Origin: Myxococcota bacterium | GTDB taxonomy: Bacteria; Myxococcota_A; UBA9160; UBA4427 | Assembly (NCBI GenBank): GCA_030748735.1 | Contig: JASMLK010000008.1 | Location: forward strand, 1 to 40,798 | Direction: 5' to 3' | Length of the DNA: 40,798 bases | Shown: piece by piece, positions 7,830 to 16,150 of the stretch | How positions within the stretch are numbered: position 1 is the first letter of the stretch | Layout: every line of letters starts with the position of its first letter | Position numbers and translations under genes: made by a program | The notes under the pieces: model-generated | Database searches by the model: none | Seen by the model: the letters and a program-made list of their open reading frames with translations, nothing else | What the model was told of the DNA's origin: nothing

Positions 7830-8956
7830 GCGCCCCCCACCGCAGCGAGCACCGTGTCGCAGATGCGATCCGCGGTCGCGTCGTCCAGGTAGGGATGCAT
7901 GGGGAGGCTCAAGATGCGCTTCGACAGCGCTTCGCTCACGGGAAGCGAACCCTCTCCACGGCCGTACGCCGCATAGGCGGGCTGCAGGTGCATCGGGATG
8001 GGATAGTAGATCGCACTGGGAATCCCCGCAGTGCGGAGGGCCTGCTGCACCCGGTCACGATCGTCGAGCAGGATCGAATACTGTGCCCATGCACTCGACT
8101 TGCCCGCTTCGCGAATGGGTGTGGTGACGGCACCAGCGAGCCTCTGGTCGTAGCGGTCGGCGAGCCGGGCGCGTGCTTCGAGTTCGCTGGCGAAGACAGC
8201 GAGCTTGGGCAGCAGGATCGCAGCTTGCATCGTGTCGAGTCTTCCATTCAGACCGATGCGAACGATTTCGTGCTGCCCGGTGCCTTCGCCGTGTGTGCGA
8301 ATGGAACGCAGGACATCGGCGCGATCGTCGTCGTCGGTGAACACCGCACCGCCGTCGCCGAAGCAACCGAGGGGTTTGGCGGGATAGAAGCTCGTGGCGG
8401 TGACCGGAGCGTGGGTACCGACGCGGGCTTCGCCGATGCGCCCACCGAAGCTCTGGGCTGCATCCGCGATCACGAACAGGTCGCGTTCGTCGGCCACGTC
8501 TGCGATCGCGGCGTGGTCGGCAGGGAGGCCGAAGAGATCGACGGCGATGATGGCGTGCGGTCGCAGCCGCCCCTCACGAGTCGTGGCTTCGATCTGCTCG
8601 CGCAGGTGTCCGGGATCGAGATTGAAGCTGCGGGGTTCGACGTCCACGAATACCGGCTCGGCGCCCGCAAGCAGGACGACCTCCGCCGACGCCGTGAACG
8701 TGAAGGCGGGCAGGAAGACGGCGTCTCCCGGGCCGATGCCCTCTGCCATCAATGCCATCGAAAGCGCGTCGGTGCCGCTCGCGCAGGTGATCGCATGGCG
8801 GCAACCCGCGAACTCACACAGCGCCGCTTCGAGTTCGCTGACTTCGGGTCCCATGATGAAGCGGCCGTGCTCGAGCACGCGCTGGATACCCGCGTCGATG
8901 TCCTGCTTGAGGCGCTCGTATTGGGTCGCGAGGTCGACGAATGGGATATTGCTCAC
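7826..8956 (-). CDS. DegT/DnrJ/EryC1 sugar aminotransferase, WbpE-like
   Basis: 376 aa PLP enzyme transferring an amino group from glutamate to a nucleotide-linked keto sugar. Length and motifs follow WbpE/WlbC, which makes UDP-2,3-diamino sugars for O-antigen. Visible are GRFIMGPEVSELE, CASGTDAL (58-65), DAAQSFGG with the PLP-binding Asp165, TSFYPAKPLGCFGDGG with Schiff-base Lys194, and a terminal LSLPMHPYLD. GTG start at 8956 with CCGGAGA upstream. First gene of a two-gene minus-strand operon, overlapping the sulfatase-like lipoprotein by four bases. Exact sugar substrate inferred only by resemblance; no dehydrogenase or acetyltransferase partner (WbpB/WbpD type) is in the window. Confidence 0.9.
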   Translation of the reverse strand: MSNIPFVDLATQYERLKQDIDAGIQRVLEHGRFIMGPEVSELEAALCEFAGCRHAITCASGTDALSMALMAEGIGPGDAVFLPAFTFTASAEVVLLAGAEPVFVDVEPRSFNLDPGHLREQIEATTREGRLRPHAIIAVDLFGLPADHAAIADVADERDLFVIADAAQSFGGRIGEARVGTHAPVTATSFYPAKPLGCFGDGGAVFTDDDDRADVLRSIRTHGEGTGQHEIVRIGLNGRLDTMQAAILLPKLAVFASELEARARLADRYDQRLAGAVTTPIREAGKSSAWAQYSILLDDRDRVQQALRTAGIPSAIYYPIPMHLQPAYAAYGRGEGSLPVSEALSKRILSLPMHPYLDDATADRICDTVLAAVGGA

Positions 8957-9075
8957 AGGGTCTCCGGCAGCGCGGGATGCTAGCAGGTGATCGCGATGCG
9001 TGGACTTTGTACGCTCTGCCGTCGCGCCCATTCATGGACAGTGAACCCGCACGTCGAGTGTGTCTGGAGACAACG

Positions 9076-10353
9076 TTGACCAGCTCCGCAGAACCCGTCA
9101 CCCGAATCCTCGAAACCTCTTTCTGGCAACAGCCCCTCGCCGAGCGCATGGCGGCCTTCATCCCGTGGCGCGAGGAGGCTCCGCTCCACCACCTCGGATA
9201 CAAACACCCGATGACGGGCGAGAGTGAACACTTCTATGCCGTGTTGCGACATGCCGAGGTTCTCGAAATCTCACGTCGCGCAGACGACTTCTGTTCGGGG
9301 CAGGGGGCGGTGTCGATCGCAGACATGCCGCCAGAGTTTCTCGACTACTTCGGTTCGTTCATCAACATGGACGACCCACGACACACCCGTCAGCGCACGA
9401 TCGTCTCGCGCTCGTTCACGCCCAAGCGTCTCGCCCAGGTGATCGACTCGGTGGAGTCGATCTGCGGTGAGGTGATCGATGCCTTCTGCGAAGCAGGCGA
9501 AGCCGACTTCGTCGACGTGCTCTCGCAGCCGCTTCCGCTGCTCGTGATCTGCGACATGATGGGCATCCCGCGCAGCGAGTTCAAAACCGTGCTCGATGCC
9601 ACGAACATCATCCTCGGTTCGGGCGATCCCGAGTTCCTGGGCGATGCCGATCCGGGCGAAGCCGTGATCCAGGCGGGTGTTCAGCTCATCGCGTTGATGA
9701 ACGAGTTGGCGGAAGAGCGTAAGAAGAATCCGACGGACGACCTGACGTCCAAGCTCGTGAACGCCGAAGTGGGCGAGGACATGTTGGCGCCCAACGAGAT
9801 CGGTCCGTTTTTCATCCTGCTCGCGGTTGCGGGCAACGACACCACCCGCAACGCCATCAGCCACGGCGTAAACCTGCTGTGCCAGAACCCCGACCAGCTC
9901 GCGCTCCTGCGCAGCGACATGGACCGCCTGTTGCCGACCGCCGTCGAAGAGATCGTCCGCATGGCGTCTCCGGTGACGTTCATGCGCCGGACCGTGACCC
10001 GTGACACCGAACTCTCTGGTCAGAAGTTCAGGGAGGGCGAAAAAGTCGTGATGCTCTACGGCGCGGCGAATCGCGACCCGCGTGTCTTCGACGACCCCGA
10101 ACGTTTCGACATCACGCGCGACCCGAATCGACACGTCGGCTTCGGCGGACCGGGGCCGCACTTCTGCCTCGGCGCCAACCTCGCGCGACGGGAAGTCGAA
10201 GTGGTCTTGCGCCACGTACTGACGCGCTTGCCCGACCTCGAAGTCACGGGACCCGCAGTGCCGCTGGACGCCGTGATGGCCCCGCCCCTGGTCGGCGGCC
10301 TCAAGCGGCTGCCGGTGCGCTTCACCCCGACCGAACGAGTCGGCGCGCGTTAG
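9076..10353 (+). CDS. Cytochrome P450, class I bacterial type (CYP125/142-like)
   Basis: 425 aa soluble P450. The haem-binding loop FGGPGPHFCLG places the axial Cys at 364. The oxygen-activation I-helix motif AGNDTT is at 252-257, the ExxR pair E292-R295 is present, and INMDDPRHTRQRTIVSRSFTP is the usual C-helix region. This block pattern is commonest in the CYP124/125/142 group, which hydroxylates sterol, terpenoid and branched lipid side chains. A ferredoxin and reductase must be supplied from elsewhere. Start: TTG 9076 has GGAGA six bases upstream and gives a family-like length; ATG 9034 would add 14 residues but has no Shine-Dalgarno. Its stop codon overlaps that of the convergent neighbour. 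Confidence 0.93.
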   Translation: MTSSAEPVTRILETSFWQQPLAERMAAFIPWREEAPLHHLGYKHPMTGESEHFYAVLRHAEVLEISRRADDFCSGQGAVSIADMPPEFLDYFGSFINMDDPRHTRQRTIVSRSFTPKRLAQVIDSVESICGEVIDAFCEAGEADFVDVLSQPLPLLVICDMMGIPRSEFKTVLDATNIILGSGDPEFLGDADPGEAVIQAGVQLIALMNELAEERKKNPTDDLTSKLVNAEVGEDMLAPNEIGPFFILLAVAGNDTTRNAISHGVNLLCQNPDQLALLRSDMDRLLPTAVEEIVRMASPVTFMRRTVTRDTELSGQKFREGEKVVMLYGAANRDPRVFDDPERFDITRDPNRHVGFGGPGPHFCLGANLARREVEVVLRHVLTRLPDLEVTGPAVPLDAVMAPPLVGGLKRLPVRFTPTERVGAR

Positions 10354-11384
10354 CGCGAACGCAGCATGTCGGCGAAGCGTCGCGCTTCGGCCTGCAACGC
10401 GCTGTAGCGGTTCGGGATCGTCAGCCCCTTCAGGGCCACCGAGCGCGCCATCAGGACTCCGTCGCTTTCGCGGTAGAGCTCGAAGTCGAGCTGCAGCCGC
10501 AGGACTTCGGTGTGCAGGGCATCGCGACGGCGGGGTTCCGCCTCGAGATCGACCGCCGATGCGCGAACATGGAGTTGCACGCCGTCGGTCTCCGGGGCGT
10601 TGGCGAAGATGTAGGTACGGCGGCGCGCCGTCGAGAGGAAGCGGGCGAGGGGCTGGGAGAAAGGGCGCTCGAGTCGGCGCAGCAGGAAGATCCGCTCGGC
10701 CTGGTTCATCATGGCGACATAGCGCGCGAAGTAGAGCAGCCCGGCGCCGTTGAGGTCGTTTTCGAGTTCGATCCCGTAGCGGATCGGGCTCGCGTCGACC
10801 GGCTGGATCGGAGTCAGGCGGCTGTCTTCGAAGAAGGGTTCGACCACGCCCGTGCGCTGTACGCGTTCGTGGTCGATGATGCCCGCGGGTTTCTCCGGCG
10901 CAACGGCCACGTCCTTGTCGGCGATACCGGCGGGGCTGTAGACCTTGAGCCTGCTGTTGTCCGCGATGCGGGCCACCATGGCATTGGTCATCGACATCCA
11001 GGTGCCACCGCACGCTTCGAGGTCCGCATGGCTGCGAATGCCCTCGATGGCGTCCTCGGGGATGGGCTTCTTGTCGAACAGCGTCCAGCCTTCGACGAAG
11101 TGCTTCGCGTAGAACTGCACGTGCCCGCGACCGTGGACGACGTCGCCTTCCTGGTACTGGGCGATGCTCGATTCGCTACCGAAGTGCTCTTCGAACTGGA
11201 TCACCGAGGCGTAGAGCCGTTCGCCGTCGTCGCTGGCCAGCAGATGGGGTGGGCAGTCGAGGGCGTTTCCGATCTGGGTCCACTGGAACTCGGCGAAGAG
11301 CTTGAGGAGTTCCACCTCGGACAGCATGTCGGGCACCATGTTGGGCATGCCGACAGTGAACGAAAACTCGGGATGGCGTTGCAT
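10350..11384 (-). CDS. Probable LnmK/Pnap_2097-like double hot-dog biosynthetic protein
   Basis: 344 aa, no signal peptide. The order of blocks (VGMPNMVPDMLSE near the N-terminus, then a QIG..L..LLAS region, a GDVVHGRGHVQFYAKHF strand and a second half repeating the pattern around IELENDLNGAGLLYFARY) resembles two fused hot-dog folds as in LnmK and the Pnap_2097 family. Those proteins act on acyl carrier protein-bound or CoA-bound acyl groups; LnmK is a bifunctional acyltransferase/decarboxylase. Assignment is from pattern recall and is moderate. GAGG lies eight bases before the ATG. No polyketide or peptide synthase is nearby, so a standalone acyl-CoA or lipid role is more likely than a large natural-product pathway. 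Convergent with the P450 (four-base stop overlap). Confidence 0.5.
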   Translation of the reverse strand: MQRHPEFSFTVGMPNMVPDMLSEVELLKLFAEFQWTQIGNALDCPPHLLASDDGERLYASVIQFEEHFGSESSIAQYQEGDVVHGRGHVQFYAKHFVEGWTLFDKKPIPEDAIEGIRSHADLEACGGTWMSMTNAMVARIADNSRLKVYSPAGIADKDVAVAPEKPAGIIDHERVQRTGVVEPFFEDSRLTPIQPVDASPIRYGIELENDLNGAGLLYFARYVAMMNQAERIFLLRRLERPFSQPLARFLSTARRRTYIFANAPETDGVQLHVRASAVDLEAEPRRRDALHTEVLRLQLDFELYRESDGVLMARSVALKGLTIPNRYSALQAEARRFADMLRSR

Positions 11385-11471
11385 GGGAGCGCCTCGCAAA
11401 CGGGGGGTTCGGCTCCGGCCGTGGCCCGCGATGCGGCGGACAAGCGACGAACGAGTATAGGGAGTCGGCAG

Positions 11472-12416
11472 ATGCGCTTCCAGAATCGAGGGGATTCGCG
11501 TGGAGTCGTGCGCTTGACGGCCGCGGGTCTCAAAGGCTTCACTTCCGCCATGCCGCTTCATGCTCTTCAGGTGATCGCCCTGCTCGGTGCCCTTGCGGCC
11601 GTGCTTCCCATGGATTGCACGTCTGCGATGGCGGAAACGCCCGCACCTCCTTCGGTCGAGGCCAGTGCCGAAGAATCCCGTTCCTCTATGAGCGGCCGTG
11701 AAATCTATCGGCGGATGCTGCGCAACCGGTACAAGCGCGGTGTTCAGGAGATCGAGATCGTTTCGACCGACCCGGGTGGGAGCGAGCAGACCACGGTCTT
11801 CGTCGCGAGCCTCGAAGACCATCGCGACGAGAACGACGACCCGACCGACGGCAAGAACGCATCGCTGCTGATCGAGGTGAGCAGCCCCTTCGACATGCGG
11901 CATACGCGCTACCTCGTGGTGTCGAAGGAGCCCGGGCCCGACGACGAGTTCATCTACCGCCCGAGCGAACGACGTGTGCGGCGTGTCGACCTGAAGGGCA
12001 CGCCGCTGCTCGGCACCGACTACACCTTTCGCGACCTCGCCTACCACGATCTCGAAGGGGCGACCTACAAGCGGTTGCCCGACGAGACCCACGACGGCGT
12101 GCCCGTCTTCGTGGTCGAGGCGCTGGTGACCGACACCCTCGACGACCGCATCCACAAGAGCCTTTCGTACCTCGAACAGGAACACTTCGTCCCCCTGCGT
12201 GTGCGGTACTGGGATGAATACGGTGTCGAGGTGAAGGAACTGCGCGCCGAGCACGCGTCGATCGAGAACTTTGGCTCGATGTGGGTCGCGCGACGCTCGA
12301 AGATGATCGACCTGCTGCAGCGCACGGAGTCCCGCTCCACCGTGCTCTCATTGGACGCCGACCCGCACTTCACCCCGACGCGCTTCAGCCTCCGCCGCCT
12401 CGCCCAGGGGCGCTGA
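11472..12416 (+). CDS. LolA-like outer-membrane lipoprotein-sorting family protein
   Basis: About 314 aa. Periplasmic LolA/LolB-fold protein of the group found beside MMPL exporters. Family marks: SGREIYRRMLRNRY, conserved YRPSERRVRRVDLKGTPLLGTD, FRDLAYHDLEG, and a C-terminal THF-like stretch (HFTPTRFSLRRLAQGR). A secretion signal with core VIALLGALAAVL ends near AMAE. ATG 11472 has GGGAG seven bases upstream but gives a long n-region; ATG 11550 (288 aa) gives a standard signal peptide. Presumed role: accept a hydrophobic cargo from the RND exporter and carry it across the periplasm. Here it is convergent with its likely partner at 12424-14796, seven bases between stops, not in the usual co-directional order. 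A second homologue is at 26859-27689. Confidence 0.8.
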   Translation: MRFQNRGDSRGVVRLTAAGLKGFTSAMPLHALQVIALLGALAAVLPMDCTSAMAETPAPPSVEASAEESRSSMSGREIYRRMLRNRYKRGVQEIEIVSTDPGGSEQTTVFVASLEDHRDENDDPTDGKNASLLIEVSSPFDMRHTRYLVVSKEPGPDDEFIYRPSERRVRRVDLKGTPLLGTDYTFRDLAYHDLEGATYKRLPDETHDGVPVFVVEALVTDTLDDRIHKSLSYLEQEHFVPLRVRYWDEYGVEVKELRAEHASIENFGSMWVARRSKMIDLLQRTESRSTVLSLDADPHFTPTRFSLRRLAQGR

Positions 12417-12423
12417 CGCGGGG

Positions 12424-14796
12424 CTAGCGGTCGAGCTTCACGAGTAGCGCGGGTAGCAGGAGCAGGTCGGTGACGAGACAGACCGCCATCGTGAATGCGG
12501 TGAGCACACCGAATTCCTGAAGCGTCGCGAAACCCGAAATCAGGATCATCGCAAAGCCGACCACCAGCATGATGCTGGTCAACACGATCGGGCGCCCCAC
12601 GCTTCGAATGCAGACGCTGGCCGCCTCGCGGGCGTTTCGCCCGGCGTCGCGTTCGGCTCGGTAGGCGGCCAGGAAGTGCATGGTGTCGTCGATCGCGATG
12701 CCGAGGGCGATGCTTCCGATCAAGCTCGTTGGCAGCGAGAGCCGCGCGACGCCCGAACCCAGCAGGCCAAAGAAGATCAGAACCGGCGCGATGTTCGGCA
12801 CCATCGCGATCGCCGCCACGCGCGGCGAGCGAAACACCGTCCAGATCAGCAAGAAGATCGCACCCGCGGCGAAGCCCACCTGCGTGGCCTGGTTTTCCGC
12901 AATGCCGTCGGCGCTTCGGTTGAGCAGGACCGCATTGCCACTCACCCGGGTCTCGAAGCCGGCGGGGAGTTCGGCATCGTCGAGCACCCGGTGGATTTCG
13001 GCTTCGAGTTTTCGCACGGCCGCGGATCCCGCCTCGCCGGTGCGCACGATCAGGTTGATGCGACTGTGGTTCGAGTTTGCGAAGCGCCGCAGCTCCGTCT
13101 TTGGAAGCATGAAAGTGGCTTCTGCAACGCCGGCGCGCGTGTCGGGGATGCGATCGAAAGCGGGGTCGTCCCCGTGGCTTGCGCGGTTCGCGAGGCGAAC
13201 GAAGTCGATCGAGGAGAGGACTGCGCTCACCCCGGGTAGCGCCTCGAGTTGCTCCTGTACGCGGCGTGCGTGGGCGAGGTTCATCGGCTCGCGAAACGTT
13301 CCCTCTTCGTGTCCATCGATCATCACATAGATCGGGACTGCGCCGGTGATCAGGCGATTGACGGCCGCGAAGTCCGTGCGTACGTCCGAGTTGGCCTTGA
13401 AGAAGGTGATGACGTCGGTGTCGATCGCGATCGACGGAATCGCGGCCAAGGCGAACAGCGTGGCGAGCCCCCAGGCGGTGAGGACGCTTCCGGTTCGCTC
13501 GAGGGCGAGATGTTCGAAACGGGTGAGCCAACCTTCGAGCCGCGCACTGAACCAGCGGCTCGCACGAAGGCGCCCGCGATCGCGCAGCGGCAGTGGGATC
13601 TTCGACATGGCGGCGGGCACGAACGTGAGCGAGAGCAGGGTCACGGAAGCAACGCCGAGGATCGAGAACCAACCGAGTTCGTTGGTGGCCGGGATGTCGG
13701 CGAGCAGCAGCGCCGCGAAGCCGATCCCGGTCGTCGTGCCCGCCATCAGCACGGGCATACGCGTGTAGCGAAGGCAGGCGAGGGCCGGGGAGTCGACCGG
13801 CACGTCGCCACCGGCGAGCCGTTCGAAACGCGCGTAGACGTGCACGCCGTAGACGCTGCCGATGCAGATCATGAGCGAGCCGAGCACGAGGGTGATCAGG
13901 TTGACGTCGATCCCGAGCGACGCCATCGCACCGAAGACCCACAGCGTCGACATCGAACACGAGGCGAGTGGGATCAAGACACCGAAGATCGATCCGGTCA
14001 TGAACCCCATCGTGAGGGCTGCCACCGCGACCGCGACGGGGATCAAGCGGATGATGTCGCCCACCATCTGGTGGTAGGCGCGGGCGCGCACATGGGGACG
14101 CCCGGCGACGTAGAAACGTCGCGTCGCGTTGGTTTCGTCAGAGAGCAGTGCAGCGATGCGTCCGTCGAGGTCGCGTTCGACGAAGTCACCGTCGGTCATC
14201 GGCTGGAAGCTGATGTTGAGCGCAGTCGCCCGTGCGTCGGGCGAAAGCAACACCTTCCGATAGATCGGGTCTTCGAGTGCTCGCCGTCGCAGGCTGGTGA
14301 TGGCGTCGTCTGTTCTCGGAACGCGATCCATCAGGTTTCGGATGCGCAGGGTGTCGGTCGCCGTATCGTGTTCGACCGAGAGCACGCGCGCGAGGCTCTG
14401 CACGCTGGCCACGCCGGGCAGGCCGCGCAGGCGATGGGTCAAGCGATGCAGGGCTTCGAGGTTTTCGCGGGCGAAGGTGTCCTGCGACTCCATCACGACG
14501 ATGTAGAGGTCGTCGTGGCCGAAATCCAGAATCGCTCGGTCGTACACCGCGATGCCGGGGTCGGCGGGGTTGATCAGTGGTTCGCTCGCGGGGTCGACAT
14601 CGATCGTGAGGCCGGGTGGGTCGAATCGGATGAGTGCGAGAAGCGCGAGCGCGCTGACCACGGCGACCACCGCAAATACCCAACGGGCGTGGCGAACGAT
14701 GGCTTCGGGGCGCAGGCACGCGAAGGCGATCGCGAGAGCGGTGATCGCCGCCGCGCCGGAGGCGAATCCCTGTGCGTCGATCTGCAGGTCGATCAA
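12424..14796 (-). CDS. RND-superfamily (MMPL/COG1033-type) lipid exporter
   Basis: 790 aa inner-membrane protein with the two-fold RND plan: N-terminal membrane segments, a large periplasmic loop (about 60-235) with repeated short metabolite-site blocks, a transmembrane bundle (about 245-400), then a second helix, loop and bundle. The acidic proton-relay pair is kept in the second half only (GIAIDDTMHFL, Asp703/704); the first-half equivalent is IGSVYGVHVYARF with no acid, as usual for this subfamily. TTG start with GGGAG eight bases upstream. Substrates of related proteins are hydrophobic lipids (mycolates, hopanoids, outer-membrane lipids); the cargo here is unknown. Paired with the LolA-like gene in tail-to-tail orientation. 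Confidence 0.9.
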   Translation of the reverse strand: MIDLQIDAQGFASGAAAITALAIAFACLRPEAIVRHARWVFAVVAVVSALALLALIRFDPPGLTIDVDPASEPLINPADPGIAVYDRAILDFGHDDLYIVVMESQDTFARENLEALHRLTHRLRGLPGVASVQSLARVLSVEHDTATDTLRIRNLMDRVPRTDDAITSLRRRALEDPIYRKVLLSPDARATALNISFQPMTDGDFVERDLDGRIAALLSDETNATRRFYVAGRPHVRARAYHQMVGDIIRLIPVAVAVAALTMGFMTGSIFGVLIPLASCSMSTLWVFGAMASLGIDVNLITLVLGSLMICIGSVYGVHVYARFERLAGGDVPVDSPALACLRYTRMPVLMAGTTTGIGFAALLLADIPATNELGWFSILGVASVTLLSLTFVPAAMSKIPLPLRDRGRLRASRWFSARLEGWLTRFEHLALERTGSVLTAWGLATLFALAAIPSIAIDTDVITFFKANSDVRTDFAAVNRLITGAVPIYVMIDGHEEGTFREPMNLAHARRVQEQLEALPGVSAVLSSIDFVRLANRASHGDDPAFDRIPDTRAGVAEATFMLPKTELRRFANSNHSRINLIVRTGEAGSAAVRKLEAEIHRVLDDAELPAGFETRVSGNAVLLNRSADGIAENQATQVGFAAGAIFLLIWTVFRSPRVAAIAMVPNIAPVLIFFGLLGSGVARLSLPTSLIGSIALGIAIDDTMHFLAAYRAERDAGRNAREAASVCIRSVGRPIVLTSIMLVVGFAMILISGFATLQEFGVLTAFTMAVCLVTDLLLLPALLVKLDR

Positions 14797-14947
14797 TGAG
14801 GTGCTCCCACGCGGTTGCCTTGCGCCGCGAGCCTATCACGACCCTCGTCGTGGCGTTCGGAAGCGATCATCGACGCGCCGATGCGCGTTCCATATCCTCC
14901 CGCTTCCCCGGCCAGGCCATGCAACGAAAACGGGAGAGTGCGGTTCC

Positions 14948-16141
14948 ATGTCGAAGACCCTCGCGGGCAATGCCGTGATCGGGCAGTCGGGCGGCCCGAC
15001 CGCTGTCATCAATCAATCGCTGGTCGGCTGCATCGAAGGTCTCAGGGGCTGTGACGCCATCGGCCGCATCCTCGGTGCCCGTCACGCCGTGCGCGGGATG
15101 GTCGAGAACGACTTCATCGAACTCACCGACGTGCCACAGGGCCGCCTCGATCGAATCGCCAATACGCCATCGAGCGCGCTCGGCAGCAGCCGCGACAAAC
15201 CCGACGAAGCGTACTGCCGCGAAATCTTCCAGCGATTCGAAGAGAACGACGTCCGCTACTTCTTCTACATCGGAGGCAACGACAGTTCCGATACCGCGCG
15301 GATCGTGAACGAGACCGCGCGTCGGGAAGGCTACGAGTTGCGCGCCTTCCACATCCCCAAGACGATCGACAACGACCTCGAGTGCAACGACCACACGCCC
15401 GGTTTCCCCTCGGCGGCCAGGTTCGTCGCGCAGGCGTTGATGGGGGACCAGCTCGACAACGCGGCGCTCCCGGGGATCAAGATCGACGTCATCATGGGCC
15501 GCCATGCGGGCTTCCTGACCGCGGCGAGCATGATGGCCCGCACGCGCGACAGCGATGGCCCGCACCTGATCTACGTGCCGGAAGCCACTTTCGATCTCGA
15601 CCAGTTCATTGCCGACGTCGATCGCGTGTACACGCAGCGCGGGCGCTGCATCGTTGCGGTTTCCGAGGGCATTCACGACGACGAGGGCACGCTCATCGCC
15701 ACGAAGCTGGCCGACTCGATCGAAGAGGACGCTCACGGCAACGTCCAGCTTTCGGGTACCGGTGCGCTCGGCGACTACCTCGTGCAACTCGTGAAAGAAC
15801 GCCTGGGCGCCAGGCTTCGGGTTCGGGCGGACACCTTCGGCTATCTGCAGCGCTCGTTCGCGGGTTGCGTCAGCGAGGTCGATCAGCGCGAAGCACGTGC
15901 GGCGGGGCGAAAGGCCGCCGAGCTCGCGGTCGAAGGCATGGAACACGGCTCGATCGCGCTCGTCCGTACTGGAGAGGACCCCTACGCGGTCGACTTCCAG
16001 CGCGTCGAACTCTCGGACGTCGCGGCCAAGACGCGAACGCTTCCGCGCGAAGTCATCGTTGACGGCTGCGACATCGCCCCGTCCTATCGGCGGTACTTCG
16101 AGCCGCTGTTGGGTCCGCTCCCGGCGATCGAACAGTTCTGA
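14948..16141 (+). CDS. pfp: 6-phosphofructokinase, diphosphate-dependent type
   Basis: 397 aa. Interconverts fructose 6-phosphate and fructose 1,6-bisphosphate. Motifs: QSGGPTAVINQS at the phosphoryl-donor site, GGNDSSD (109-115), PKTIDND (137-143) with catalytic Asp, MGRHAGFLTA, and PEATFDLD. Asp112, where ATP-PFKs have Gly, and Lys138 in place of the ATP-type Gly are the known markers of pyrophosphate use, which makes the reaction reversible. GGGAGAG lies upstream of the ATG. Divergent from the RND exporter and separated from the class II aldolase by the TonB receptor; the aldolase makes the next glycolytic step. Confidence 0.93.
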   Translation: MSKTLAGNAVIGQSGGPTAVINQSLVGCIEGLRGCDAIGRILGARHAVRGMVENDFIELTDVPQGRLDRIANTPSSALGSSRDKPDEAYCREIFQRFEENDVRYFFYIGGNDSSDTARIVNETARREGYELRAFHIPKTIDNDLECNDHTPGFPSAARFVAQALMGDQLDNAALPGIKIDVIMGRHAGFLTAASMMARTRDSDGPHLIYVPEATFDLDQFIADVDRVYTQRGRCIVAVSEGIHDDEGTLIATKLADSIEEDAHGNVQLSGTGALGDYLVQLVKERLGARLRVRADTFGYLQRSFAGCVSEVDQREARAAGRKAAELAVEGMEHGSIALVRTGEDPYAVDFQRVELSDVAAKTRTLPREVIVDGCDIAPSYRRYFEPLLGPLPAIEQF

Positions 16142-16150
16142 GGCGAGTGG

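Noticed and set aside
9271..11013. A 580-codon minus-strand reading across the P450 and the hot-dog gene
   Set aside because: Antisense to the haem and I-helix motifs of the P450 and out of frame with the 10350-11384 gene; no family motifs.
9076..11384. Natural-product gene cluster around the P450 and LnmK-like protein
   Set aside because: No PKS, NRPS, terpene cyclase or RiPP genes in the window.
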